Origin: Pseudomonas benzenivorans
GTDB lineage: Bacteria > Pseudomonadota > Gammaproteobacteria > Pseudomonadales > Pseudomonadaceae
Assembly (NCBI RefSeq): GCF_900100495.1
Contig: NZ_FNCT01000003.1
Coordinates: forward strand, 466,367 to 530,366
Direction: 5' to 3'
DNA length: 64,000 nucleotides
In this document: positions 11,406-19,950 of the stretch, in pieces
How the letters are laid out: each line of letters opens with the position of its first letter
How positions within the stretch are numbered: position 1 is the stretch's first letter
Made by a program: the position numbers and the translations under genes
The notes under the pieces: model-generated
What the model was told of the DNA's origin: nothing
Databases searched by the model: none
The model's input: the letters and a program-made list of their open reading frames with translations, nothing else

Positions 11406-12431
11406 ATGAAGCCTGTGGTACTCCAGCCCGTTATCGCTGTCGCCTTGGCGGCAGCCCTGGCGGGCTGCTGGTTTTCCGAGCGGGTCGAAGAGTTCGGCGG
11501 CCCGACCATGGGCAGCAGCTATTCGGTCAAGTACCTGCGCAGCGCAAGCGCGCCCAGCCCCGAACGGCTGAAAGTCGAGACCGAGACGATCCTCGCCGAG
11601 GTCGATGAGCAGGTATCCACCTACCGCGCTGACTCGGTCATCTCCACCTTCAATCGAGCGCCGGCGGGCAGCTGCATGCCGGTGCCCGAGGGGATGCTCG
11701 AGCTGGTGCGTGCCGGCGAAGCGCTGGCGCAGGAAAGCGACGGGGCGTTCGACCTGACCCTCGAACCCTTGCTTAACCTCTGGGGCTTCGGTCCGCAGGC
11801 GCGCACGGAGCAGGTGCCGACCGCCGAGCAGTTGGCCGAGGCGCGCCGGCGCACCGGCCATCGGTATCTGCGCATCGACGGGCAGCGCTTGTGCAAGGAC
11901 GTCGATCTGCAACTGGATCTCAACAGCATCGCCGCCGGCTATACGGTCGACAGGATCGTTGCGCGGCTGCGCGAGTTGGGCGTCGACAGCTACCTGGTGG
12001 AGGTCACCGGTGAGCTCAAGGCGGCGGGCAAGAAACCCGATGGCCAGCCTTGGCGGATCGCCATCGAGGCGCCGCGGGACGATCAGCGGGTCGCGCAGCG
12101 GGTTCTGCAGTTGGATGGCTACGGTATTTCGACCTCGGGCGACTACCGCAACTACTTCGAAGAAAACGGCATTCGTTACTCGCATACCCTCGACCCGCAA
12201 ACCGGCGCGCCAATCCGCCATAAGCTGGCCGCGGTGACCGTGGCCGATCCATCGACCCTGCGCGCCGATGGTTTGTCTACCGTATTGATGGTGCTGGGGC
12301 CTGAGCGCGGCTTGGCGTACGCTGAACGAGCCGGCATCGCGGCGTTCTTCGTGACCCGTGAGGGCGAGGGCTTCGTCACACAGGCTAGCGCGGCTTTCGA
12401 GCAGCTGTTCGCTGCAGGAGAAGAGCAATGA
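11406..12431 (+). CDS. apbE: FAD:protein FMN transferase ApbE
   Basis: 341 residues from the ATG at 11406, two bases after nqrF. A lipoprotein signal (MKPVVLQPVIAVALAAALAG-C21) places it in the periplasm. FGGPTMGSSYSVKY opens the ApbE fold, and DLNSIAAGYTVDRI and GISTSGDYRNYF are family motifs. It moves FMN from FAD onto the Thr residues of NqrB and NqrC, so its place directly behind the structural genes fits. Its TGA overlaps the ATG of nqrM. Confidence 0.96.
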   Translation: MKPVVLQPVIAVALAAALAGCWFSERVEEFGGPTMGSSYSVKYLRSASAPSPERLKVETETILAEVDEQVSTYRADSVISTFNRAPAGSCMPVPEGMLELVRAGEALAQESDGAFDLTLEPLLNLWGFGPQARTEQVPTAEQLAEARRRTGHRYLRIDGQRLCKDVDLQLDLNSIAAGYTVDRIVARLRELGVDSYLVEVTGELKAAGKKPDGQPWRIAIEAPRDDQRVAQRVLQLDGYGISTSGDYRNYFEENGIRYSHTLDPQTGAPIRHKLAAVTVADPSTLRADGLSTVLMVLGPERGLAYAERAGIAAFFVTREGEGFVTQASAAFEQLFAAGEEQ

Positions 12432-12658
12432 CGTGGTTAATCGTATTTCTCACCATGCTGTTGGTGGTGGCGTTGATGGCGATCGGGGTGATCATGGGGC
12501 GCAAACCGATTGCCGGTTCCTGTGGCGGCATCGCCAACCTGGGCATTGAAAAGGAGTGTTCGATCTGCGGCGGCAGTCGCGAGAAGTGCGAAGAGGTCAA
12601 TCGCGCGCCCGAAGCATCAACCCCCGACGCGCTGGCCTACGACGCGACCAAGCGCTAA
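12428..12658 (+). CDS. nqrM: Na+-NQR maturation protein NqrM
   Basis: 76 residues (DUF539). An N-terminal transmembrane helix precedes a Cys-rich tail: GSCGGI followed by ECSICGG and a further Cys in REKCEEVN. In Vibrio the homologue is needed to put iron into the NqrD/E site. It overlaps apbE by 4 bp, completing the assembly set for the complex. Confidence 0.94.
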   Translation: MTWLIVFLTMLLVVALMAIGVIMGRKPIAGSCGGIANLGIEKECSICGGSREKCEEVNRAPEASTPDALAYDATKR

Positions 12659-12783
12659 TCGCCAATGGGCGGCCCGAAGGCTAGGCTGCCGGTTGACGTA
12701 TCGATTGCCAGGCTGCGCGAGCGCAGCGCTGGCCCTGCCGAGGGCGCGCCATAAGCGTTCCGGTGTGATCTGAAGGAGTGAAC

Positions 12784-14178
12784 ATGGCGGTCTACAACTA
12801 CGACGTAGTGGTGCTGGGCTCTGGCCCGGCGGGTGAGGGTGCGGCAATGAATGCCGCCAAGGCCGGGCGCAAGGTGGCGGTGGTCGACAGCCGCCGCGAG
12901 GTCGGTGGCAACTGCACCCACCTGGGCACCATTCCTTCCAAGGCGCTGCGCCATTCGGTGCGGCAGATCATGCAGTTCAACACCAATCCGATGTTCCGCC
13001 AGATCGGCGAGCCGCGCTGGTTTTCCTTCCCGGATGTGCTGAAAAGTGCCGAGCGGGTAATTGCCAAGCAGGTGACTTCGCGCACCGGTTACTACGCGCG
13101 CAACCGCATCGACCTGTTCTTCGGCACCGGCAGTTTTTCCGACGAGCAGACCATCGAAGTGGTGTGCCCCAACGGCGTGGTGGAAACCCTGGTGGCCAAG
13201 CAGATCGTCGTGGCCACCGGTTCGCGTCCGTATCGCCCGGCGGATATCGATTTCCACCATCCGCGGGTGTACGACAGTGACACCATCCTCACCCTCAGCC
13301 ACACCCCGCGGCGGTTGATCATCTATGGGGCCGGGGTCATCGGCTGTGAATATGCGTCGATCTTCAGCGGTCTCGGCGTGCTGGTCGACCTGATCGACAA
13401 CCGCGACCAGTTGCTCAGCTTCCTCGACGATGAGATTTCCGATGCCCTGAGCTATCACCTGCGCAATAACAATGTGCTGATTCGTCACAACGAAGATTAC
13501 GAGCGCATCGAGGGCCTGGAGAACGGGGTGATCCTGCACCTGAAGTCGGGCAAGAAGATCAAGGCGGATGCCTTGCTCTGGTGTAACGGGCGTACCGGCA
13601 ATACCGACCAGCTGGGCCTGGAAAACATCGGCATCAAGGTCAACAGCCGTGGCCAGGTCGAGGTCGACCAGCACTACCGTACCTCGATGTCGAACATCTT
13701 CGCCGCCGGCGATGTGATCGGCTGGCCGAGCCTGGCCAGTGCGGCCTACGACCAGGGGCGCTCGGCCGCCGGCAATATCGTCGAGAACGACAGCTGGCGT
13801 TTCGTCGACGACGTGCCGACCGGCATCTACACCATCCCGGAGATCAGCTCGATCGGCAAGAACGAGCGCGAACTGACCCAGGCGAAGATCCCCTATGAAG
13901 TGGGCAAGGCGTTCTTCAAGAGCATGGCGCGGGCGCAGATTTCCAACGAGCCGGTAGGCATGCTGAAGATCCTCTTCCACCGCGAAACCCTGGAAGTGCT
14001 CGGTGTGCACTGTTTCGGCTACCAGGCCTCGGAGATCGTGCACATCGGCCAGGCGATCATGAGCCAGAAGGGCGCGGCGAATAGCATCAAGTATTTCGTC
14101 AACACCACCTTCAACTACCCGACCATGGCCGAGGCCTATCGGGTGGCGGCGTTCGATGGCCTCAACCGGCTTTTTTGA
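12784..14178 (+). CDS. sthA: Soluble pyridine nucleotide transhydrogenase
   Basis: 464 residues from the ATG at 12784 with AAGGAG 7 nt upstream. It is an FAD flavoprotein of the disulfide-reductase family that exchanges reducing equivalents between NADPH and NAD+. The FAD site is [15 protein letters not shown]. The redox box reads [15 protein letters not shown]: one Cys of the CxxxxC pair is Thr, as expected for STH rather than lipoamide dehydrogenase. The second dinucleotide site is [13 protein letters not shown], and the C-terminal interface domain is complete. Confidence 0.97.
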   Translation: MAVYNYDVVVLGSGPAGEGAAMNAAKAGRKVAVVDSRREVGGNCTHLGTIPSKALRHSVRQIMQFNTNPMFRQIGEPRWFSFPDVLKSAERVIAKQVTSRTGYYARNRIDLFFGTGSFSDEQTIEVVCPNGVVETLVAKQIVVATGSRPYRPADIDFHHPRVYDSDTILTLSHTPRRLIIYGAGVIGCEYASIFSGLGVLVDLIDNRDQLLSFLDDEISDALSYHLRNNNVLIRHNEDYERIEGLENGVILHLKSGKKIKADALLWCNGRTGNTDQLGLENIGIKVNSRGQVEVDQHYRTSMSNIFAAGDVIGWPSLASAAYDQGRSAAGNIVENDSWRFVDDVPTGIYTIPEISSIGKNERELTQAKIPYEVGKAFFKSMARAQISNEPVGMLKILFHRETLEVLGVHCFGYQASEIVHIGQAIMSQKGAANSIKYFVNTTFNYPTMAEAYRVAAFDGLNRLF

Positions 14179-14279
14179 ACGGCTCCGACCGGTGGCCTGG
14201 GCCGGTCGGGGAAGACCCGTTCAGCGATTCCCGCGCGTGGCGCTGGCCAAACCGGGAAAGTTTCTGATCAGGCAATAAG

Positions 14280-14305
14280 AAAACCGGCCCTGGTGGCCGG
14301 TTTTT
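14280..14305. terminator. Terminator between convergent sthA and the GDPD operon
   Basis: The stem ACCGGCC-ctggt-GGCCGGT is flanked by an A-run on the left and T5 on the right, so it could stop transcription from both sides of this convergent gap. Confidence 0.8.
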
Positions 14306-14337
14306 CGTGGACGGCTGTCCGCTCGCGCTGCGAGTGC

Positions 14338-15057
14338 TCAGCGCGTCAGTGTCGCCAGCGCGAGTCCGGGGAAATCGGTAATCAGGCTGTCCACACCGAA
14401 GTCGGCGAGCCGGCGCATCAGTGCCGGTTCGTTGACCGTCCAGACCGAGACATGCAGGCCGGCTTTCTGGGCTTTCTGCAGGCGCTCCGGGGTGCACAGC
14501 GTCCAGTTCAGCGCGAGCAACTCGCAACCGTAGTGCTGGGCGACTTTCAGTGGGTCGAGCCAGGCATATTCGGCGACCAGTCCGCGGGACAGTTGTGGCG
14601 TCAGGTGTTTCAGGGCGCTCAGGACTTCCCGCGAGCTGGAGGTTACCGTGATCCTGTCGCTCAGTCCGTAGCGCTCGGCCAGTTCGGCAATCGCCTCGAC
14701 CATCTGTGCCGAGCGGACTTTCGAGGCGCTCTTGACTTCCAGTTGCCAGTGTTCGAAAGCGCACTTCTCGAACAGTTCGGCCAGCCGCGGGATGGGGCAG
14801 GGGGTAACCCAGCCCGGACCGCCTTTGCGTGCGTCATAGCTGGCCAGGTCGGCGGCGCTATGCTCCGCGACCTTGCCGCGGTGGCCGGTGGTGCGCTTCA
14901 GCGTCGGGTCATGAATCACCATCAGTTCGCCGTCGGACGACAGGTGCAGGTCCAGCTCGCAGCGATGGACGCCATGCTCCAGGCAGCGTTGGAAACTGGC
15001 CAGGGTGTTCTCCGGTGCTTCGCCTTTGGCGCCGCGGTGGCCGTAAATCAGGGTCAC
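14338..15057 (-). CDS. Glycerophosphodiester phosphodiesterase, cytoplasmic (UgpQ-like)
   Basis: 239 residues, no signal peptide. GDPDs split glycerophosphodiesters into glycerol-3-phosphate and an alcohol. The family motifs are present: GHRGAKGEAPENT at the start, ELDLHLSSDGELMVIHD (metal and catalytic residues), and a C-terminal WTVNEPALMRRL with GVDSLITDFPG. The start is GTG at 15057, overlapping the stop codon of the upstream gene. It is the last gene of a three-gene minus-strand operon with a PilZ protein and a small periplasmic protein. Confidence 0.9.
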   Translation of the reverse strand: MTLIYGHRGAKGEAPENTLASFQRCLEHGVHRCELDLHLSSDGELMVIHDPTLKRTTGHRGKVAEHSAADLASYDARKGGPGWVTPCPIPRLAELFEKCAFEHWQLEVKSASKVRSAQMVEAIAELAERYGLSDRITVTSSSREVLSALKHLTPQLSRGLVAEYAWLDPLKVAQHYGCELLALNWTLCTPERLQKAQKAGLHVSVWTVNEPALMRRLADFGVDSLITDFPGLALATLTR

Positions 15058-15368
15058 GGTTGCTCCTTGTCGGGGGTTGCCGGGCGCGGCTGGTGGTGGC
15101 GCACGCTGTCGATCACATGGTCGTACTCGAAGTAGACGCTGAACTCCCGGTAGTCCCAGCGGGTGATCGGTGGCCGGCCGACGGCGGGATGTTCTTCATC
15201 GGCCAGGCCGAAGCGCTCCAGTACCGCGCGTTGCGACTCGCCGCGCTGGGGTAATGGCGTGCTCATCGCACCTTGTTCGCCGAGAGGGATTTGCAGGGTA
15301 TCCGCATTGCCGCCCAGGGGCAGGAGCAAGGCGAGGAGCAGCGGGTAGCGGGGCATGCAGGTACTCAT
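15054..15368 (-). CDS. Small exported protein of unknown function
   Basis: 104 residues if started at the ATG at 15368 (TGATG overlap with the PilZ gene); an ATG at 15356 is an alternative. A short signal peptide (PRYPLLLALLLPLGGNA) predicts a periplasmic product of about 80 residues with the segments GESQRAVLERFGLADEEH, PPITRWDYREFSVYFEYD and HVIDSVRHH. I do not recognise a named domain; pseudomonads keep a similar gene beside the phosphodiesterase. It shares overlapping start/stop codons with both neighbours, so it is probably translated together with them. Confidence 0.8.
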   Translation of the reverse strand: MSTCMPRYPLLLALLLPLGGNADTLQIPLGEQGAMSTPLPQRGESQRAVLERFGLADEEHPAVGRPPITRWDYREFSVYFEYDHVIDSVRHHQPRPATPDKEQP

Positions 15369-15949
15369 CAAGACGGTTTGGGCTGTTCGCGGGCCTGGCG
15401 CCGTTCCAGGGCCTGGCGTTGCAGGATATGCCGGGCCAGCAACTGGCGCTGTGCGTCGGTCAACGCTTCGAACTCGGTGCCGATCTCGAAGGGCTGGCCG
15501 GGCAGGGCCCGGCTATGGATCACCTTGGCGCGCAACAGCAGTCCCAGGGCCTGGGGCATAAGCACCATCTTGATCGCCAGGTGGGTGCCGACGGCGATGC
15601 TCTGTACGTTGCTGAAGCTGACGCCGCCCTCGGACAGGCTGACCTTGCGCGGGGTGCCGATGTCGCGCAGCAGGCTCTGGGCAACCGCCTGGCCGAGCAG
15701 GTCGATGCGCTTGTTGATCACTTTCAGGTAGTTGGCCAGGGTGCGGTCGCGCTCGCTGATATGCCGCAGCAGATGCTGCGACTCGAAGTCCATCAGGTGC
15801 AAGTCGCTGAGCAGGTTGAACAGCGGCGAGCTGTCGTGCAGCTCATCACTGGCCAGCGCCTCGGCGCCCGACAGGGGGGTGAAATCCAGTGCGATCGTAT
15901 CGTCGATACGATAGTATTCGCGGCGATCATCTTCATCTTGAGTCGACAT
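15368..15949 (-). CDS. PilZ-domain protein (putative c-di-GMP effector)
   Basis: 193 residues. The N-terminus DDRREYYRIDD carries an RxxxR-type c-di-GMP-binding motif. After a helical region of about 85 residues, the second PilZ motif appears as SLSEGGVSF, with Ser in place of the usual Asp/Asn. The C-terminus QRQLLARHILQRQALERRQ is basic and helical. The split between the two halves of the PilZ signature is unusually long. It is first in the operon with the exported protein and the phosphodiesterase, and divergent from lolC. That it acts through c-di-GMP is inferred, not shown. Confidence 0.75.
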   Translation of the reverse strand: MSTQDEDDRREYYRIDDTIALDFTPLSGAEALASDELHDSSPLFNLLSDLHLMDFESQHLLRHISERDRTLANYLKVINKRIDLLGQAVAQSLLRDIGTPRKVSLSEGGVSFSNVQSIAVGTHLAIKMVLMPQALGLLLRAKVIHSRALPGQPFEIGTEFEALTDAQRQLLARHILQRQALERRQAREQPKPS

Positions 15950-16044
15950 GGCGAACCCATGGCAGCAGTGGTGGTCTGAGTGTAAAGCTGCTCGCCAGGC
16001 CCCGCCACAAGGACGTTCCTCTTTCCCTCGAACCAGCCCCCGAC

Positions 16045-17295
16045 ATGTTCAGACCCCTGTTCGTATTCATTGGTACGCGCTACACGCGCGCCAAACGGCG
16101 CAATCATTTCGTTTCCTTTATTTCCCTGACCTCGATGATCGGGCTGGCCCTCGGCGTGCTGGTGATGATCGTGGTGTTGTCGGTGATGAATGGCTTCGAC
16201 CATGAGATGCGCACCCGCGTACTCGGCATGGTGCCGCATGCCACGGTCGAAAGCGCGACGCCGATCGACGACTGGCGCGGCCTGGCCGCGGGGGCGCTGA
16301 AGCATCCGCAGGTGCTGGCGGTGGCGCCGTTCAGCCAGATGCAGGGCCTGCTCACCCACGAGGGCAAGGTGCAGAAGGTGCTGATCAACGCGGTCGATCC
16401 GCAGGAGGAGGCCAAGGTCTCGATCATCGGAGATTTCTTCCAGCAGGGCGGCTTGCCGGCGCTGCGACCGGGCGACTTCGGCATGGTCATCGGCGACAAG
16501 GCCGCCGCCAAGTTGGGGGTTGGCCTCGGCGACAAGATCACCTTCGTCGCCCCGGAAGTCACGGTGACGCCGGCGGGGATGTTTCCGCGACTCAAGCGCT
16601 TCACCGTGGTCGGCATCTTCCATGTCGGCGCCGGCGAAATCGACGGTCACCTGGTCTTGACCCATGTTCAGGACCTGGCACGCCTGCAGCGCTGGCCGGC
16701 CGGCCAGGTGCAAGGGATCCGGCTGAAGTTCGCCGATCTGTTCCAGGCGCCGCGCACGGCCTGGGAGCTGGCACAAAGCCTGGGCGAGGGCGACTTTTAT
16801 GCGCGCGATTGGACACGCACCCACGGCAACCTGTATCAGGCGATCCGCATGGAAAAGGCGATGATCGGCCTGCTTTTGCTGCTGATCGTCGCGGTCGCCG
16901 CGTTCAATATCATCTCTACCCTGGTCATGGTGGTCACCGACAAGAAAGGCGACATCGCCATCCTGCGCACCCTGGGCTCGACGCCGCGGCAGATCATGGC
17001 GATCTTCATGGTCCAGGGCACGGTGATCGGGGTGGTCGGCACGGCGATCGGCGCGTTGCTGGGCATCTGGGCGGCGCTGAACGTCAGCGCCGGGGTCGCC
17101 GCGCTGGAGCGTGCATTGGGGATGAAGTTCCTCAATGCCGACGTTTACTTCATCGATTACCTGCCATCGCAACTGATGCTGGCGGATGTGCTGCAAGTCT
17201 GTGGTGCCGCCCTGGTCCTGAGTTTTCTCGCCACCCTTTATCCGGCCTGGCGCGCGGCACGCACCCAGCCCGCGGAGGCTTTGCGTTATGAATAA
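16045..17295 (+). CDS. lolC: Lipoprotein-releasing ABC transporter permease LolC
   Basis: 416 residues from the ATG at 16045. It is an inner-membrane permease of the LolCDE complex, which extracts outer-membrane lipoproteins from the inner membrane and hands them to LolA. The N-terminal membrane segment follows [14 protein letters not shown] large periplasmic domain and three C-terminal helices follow, with [19 protein letters not shown] as the coupling segment. It overlaps lolD by 8 bp. It is very similar in its first 60 residues to LolE two genes downstream. Confidence 0.93.
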   Translation: MFRPLFVFIGTRYTRAKRRNHFVSFISLTSMIGLALGVLVMIVVLSVMNGFDHEMRTRVLGMVPHATVESATPIDDWRGLAAGALKHPQVLAVAPFSQMQGLLTHEGKVQKVLINAVDPQEEAKVSIIGDFFQQGGLPALRPGDFGMVIGDKAAAKLGVGLGDKITFVAPEVTVTPAGMFPRLKRFTVVGIFHVGAGEIDGHLVLTHVQDLARLQRWPAGQVQGIRLKFADLFQAPRTAWELAQSLGEGDFYARDWTRTHGNLYQAIRMEKAMIGLLLLLIVAVAAFNIISTLVMVVTDKKGDIAILRTLGSTPRQIMAIFMVQGTVIGVVGTAIGALLGIWAALNVSAGVAALERALGMKFLNADVYFIDYLPSQLMLADVLQVCGAALVLSFLATLYPAWRAARTQPAEALRYE

Positions 17296-17986
17296 TCCGG
17301 TTTTGCTCGATCGCGCCGTGCTGAGTTGCCGCAACCTGGGCAAGTGCTACGAAGAGGGGCCACAGTCGGTGGTGGTGTTGGATGGCCTGCAGTTCGAACT
17401 GCAGCCTGGCGAGCGCGTGGCGATTGTCGGCAGCTCGGGCTCGGGGAAAAGCACCCTGCTGAACATGCTTGGCGGCCTGGACACGCCCACGACCGGCAGC
17501 GTGTGGTTGGCCGGCGAAGAGCTGTCGGCACTGAATGAGAAAGAACGCGGTTTGTTGCGCAACCGCGCGCTGGGCTTCGTTTACCAGTTTCACCATCTGC
17601 TGCCGGAATTCACCGCCCTGGAGAACGTCTGCATGCCGCTGCTGATCGGCCGCACGCCGATTGCCGAGGCCCGCCAACGCGCCACTGCGCTGCTCGAGCG
17701 GGTCGGCCTCGGTCATCGCCTGGCACACAAGCCGGCGGAATTGTCCGGCGGCGAGCGGCAGCGGGTGGCGATTGCCCGGGCGCTGGTCAATCGACCGGGG
17801 CTGGTGTTGCTCGATGAGCCGACCGGCAACCTCGATCACCACACCGCGCAAGGCATTCAGGACTTGATGAAGGAACTCAGCCGCGCCTCGCAGACCGCGT
17901 TCCTGGTGGTGACCCACGATATGCAACTGGCCCTGCAAATGGATCGGGTGTTGCGCCTGGAAGACGGCAAGTTGGTGGCCGCCTGA
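17288..17986 (+). CDS. lolD: Lipoprotein-releasing ABC transporter ATPase LolD
   Basis: 232 residues. All ABC motifs are visible: Walker [11 protein letters not shown]-loop [16 protein letters not shown], signature [15 protein letters not shown], Walker [13 protein letters not shown], and the switch His in [15 protein letters not shown] is characteristic of LolD. It is placed between the two permease genes with overlaps at both ends (8 bp and 1 bp). Confidence 0.97.
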   Translation: MNNPVLLDRAVLSCRNLGKCYEEGPQSVVVLDGLQFELQPGERVAIVGSSGSGKSTLLNMLGGLDTPTTGSVWLAGEELSALNEKERGLLRNRALGFVYQFHHLLPEFTALENVCMPLLIGRTPIAEARQRATALLERVGLGHRLAHKPAELSGGERQRVAIARALVNRPGLVLLDEPTGNLDHHTAQGIQDLMKELSRASQTAFLVVTHDMQLALQMDRVLRLEDGKLVAA

Positions 17987-19230
17987 TGTTCCGCCCTCTG
18001 AGCCTCTATATCGGCACCCGCTATACGCGGGCCAAGCGGCGTAACCACTTCATCTCCTTCATCTCGCTGACCTCGATGATCGGCCTCGCCCTCGGCGTGC
18101 TGGCGATGATCGTGGTGTTGTCGGTGATGAACGGCTTCCAGAAGGAGATGAGCGCGCGCATCCTCGGCATGGTGCCGCATGCCAGTCTCACCGGCGTGCA
18201 GCCACTGGAGGATTGGCAAGCCGTGGCTGCGGTCGCCCGCCAGCATCCGCAGGTGCTCGCCGCCGTGCCCTTCGCCGAGTTGGAGGGCATGCTGTCCTAC
18301 CGTGGGGCGATGCAACCGATCCAGTTGCAGGGCGTCGATCCCGCGTTGGAGCCACAGGTCTCGATCATCGACCAGCACATGGTGCAGGGGCGCCTGGCCG
18401 ATTTGCGCGCCGGCGAGTTCGGCGTGGTGATCGGTGAGATCACCGCGCGGCGTTTCCAGCTCAAGGTCGGTGACAAACTGGCATTGATCGTGCCGGAGGT
18501 CAGTTCGGTACCGGGCGGCATCACGCCGCGCATGCAACGGCTCAACGTGGTCGGGGTGTTCAAGGTAGGTGCCGAGCTGGACAGCTCGCTGGCCTTGATC
18601 AACGTCGCCGATGCCGCACAGATCCAGCGCTTGCAAGCGGGGCAGGTGCCGAGCCTGCGCCTGAGGGTGAAGGATCTGTACCAGGCGCCGCAGGTGTCGG
18701 CAGCCATCGCCGCCGAGTTGGGCGACGGCTATCGCGCCAGCGACTGGACGCTGACCCAGGGCAGCCTGTTCAGTGCGATGAAGATGGAAAAGACCATGAT
18801 CGGCCTGTTGCTGCTGCTGATAGTCGCGGTGGCGGCCTTCAATATCATTGCCACCCTGATCATGGTGGTGGCCGACAAGGGTGCCGATATCGCCATCTTG
18901 CGTACCCTGGGCGCAACGCCCCGGCAGATCATGGGCATCTTCATGGTGCAGGGCACGGTAATTGGCGTGATCGGTACCCTGATCGGCGGTGTGCTGGGTG
19001 TGCTGGCGGCGTTGAATGTCAGCCAGCTGGTCGGCTGGATCGAGCGTGTGAGCGGCCAGCAGGTGCTCAGTTCGGATGTCTACTTCATCAGCAACCTGCC
19101 GTCGCAGCTGCTGGTCGCGGATGTGCTACTGATCTGTGGTGCGGCCTTGACCCTGAGTTTTCTCGCGACGCTGTATCCGTCATGGCGTGCCGCGGGCATC
19201 CAGCCAGCCGAGGCCTTGCGCTACGAGTGA
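17986..19230 (+). CDS. lolE: Lipoprotein-releasing ABC transporter permease LolE
   Basis: 414 residues; the ATG shares one base with the lolD stop. It has the same architecture as LolC: one N-terminal helix, a periplasmic MacB-like domain and three C-terminal helices ending near [22 protein letters not shown] sequence. It is the partner of LolC in the heterodimeric membrane part. A bidirectional terminator follows 10 bp after the stop. Confidence 0.93.
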   Translation: MFRPLSLYIGTRYTRAKRRNHFISFISLTSMIGLALGVLAMIVVLSVMNGFQKEMSARILGMVPHASLTGVQPLEDWQAVAAVARQHPQVLAAVPFAELEGMLSYRGAMQPIQLQGVDPALEPQVSIIDQHMVQGRLADLRAGEFGVVIGEITARRFQLKVGDKLALIVPEVSSVPGGITPRMQRLNVVGVFKVGAELDSSLALINVADAAQIQRLQAGQVPSLRLRVKDLYQAPQVSAAIAAELGDGYRASDWTLTQGSLFSAMKMEKTMIGLLLLLIVAVAAFNIIATLIMVVADKGADIAILRTLGATPRQIMGIFMVQGTVIGVIGTLIGGVLGVLAALNVSQLVGWIERVSGQQVLSSDVYFISNLPSQLLVADVLLICGAALTLSFLATLYPSWRAAGIQPAEALRYE

Positions 19231-19240
19231 GCTAGTCTGC

Positions 19241-19286
19241 CTGAAGCAAAAAGGCCGTTACCCGGATAACGGCCTTTTTGCTTCAG
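19241..19286. terminator. Bidirectional terminator between lolE and the DUF2062 gene
   Basis: A nearly perfect inverted repeat, CTGAAGCAAAAAGGCCGTTA and its complement around a short CCCGGA-type loop, ends in a T-run on either strand. It separates two convergent genes and slightly overlaps the end of the minus-strand gene. Confidence 0.93.
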
Positions 19287-19816
19287 TCCTGGCGGTTGCG
19301 ATTGCGGCGTTTTTCCTGGCGCTTGCGCCAACTGTGCCGTACCCACCAATGCCAATAGGTATTGGTGGCCACGTAGCCGATCAGCGCGAACAGTAGCGCC
19401 AGTACCAGCGAGCCCAGATACAGAGGTTGCCAATGGCTTTGCAGCACCTCACCGATCCAGCTCAGGGTGATGTGCTCGGGCATCTCCAGGGTCGGCGTAT
19501 TGGTCAGCCAGGCACCGAACTTGTAACTGCAATAGAACACCGGCGGCATGGTGATCGGGTTGGTCAGCCAGACCAGGCCGATGGAAATCGGCAGGTTGGC
19601 CCGGGCCGGAATCGCCACCGCGGCGGCGGCGGCCATTTGCATGGGCATCGGGATCATTGCCCAGAACAGGCCGATGGCCATGGCCCGGGCGACGGAGTGG
19701 CGATTGAGGTGCCAGAGATTGGGGTCGTGGATCAGCGCGCCGAGAAAGCGCAGGGACTTGCTGGCCTTGATGCGGTCTGGATGGGGCATGTAGCGCTTGA
19801 ATACACGACGCGGCAT
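19283..19816 (-). CDS. DUF2062 membrane protein
   Basis: 177 residues from the ATG at 19816 (MPRRVFKRYMPHPD); longer upstream starts would extend into non-conserved sequence. Two or three hydrophobic segments are visible (AIGLFWAMIPMPMQMAAAAA, LTNPITMPPVFYCSY, LYLGSLVLALLFALIGYVA), with a very basic C-terminus (SWRKRQEKRRNRNRQD). The motif around NLW..NRHSVARAMAIGLFWAMIPMP is typical of DUF2062. Function is unknown. It is divergent from comEC. Confidence 0.85.
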   Translation of the reverse strand: MPRRVFKRYMPHPDRIKASKSLRFLGALIHDPNLWHLNRHSVARAMAIGLFWAMIPMPMQMAAAAAVAIPARANLPISIGLVWLTNPITMPPVFYCSYKFGAWLTNTPTLEMPEHITLSWIGEVLQSHWQPLYLGSLVLALLFALIGYVATNTYWHWWVRHSWRKRQEKRRNRNRQD

Positions 19817-19950
19817 GTGGGCTCTCTGGCAGGCTAAAAGCGCCGATATTATGCACAGATTCAGGGCCGGCCGCTGGCACACTTTGTGTCAGCAAATATG
19901 CCCAAGCCGATCGTTCGGCTGGGGCCGCGGGATGGGATCTCAAGGAGTGA

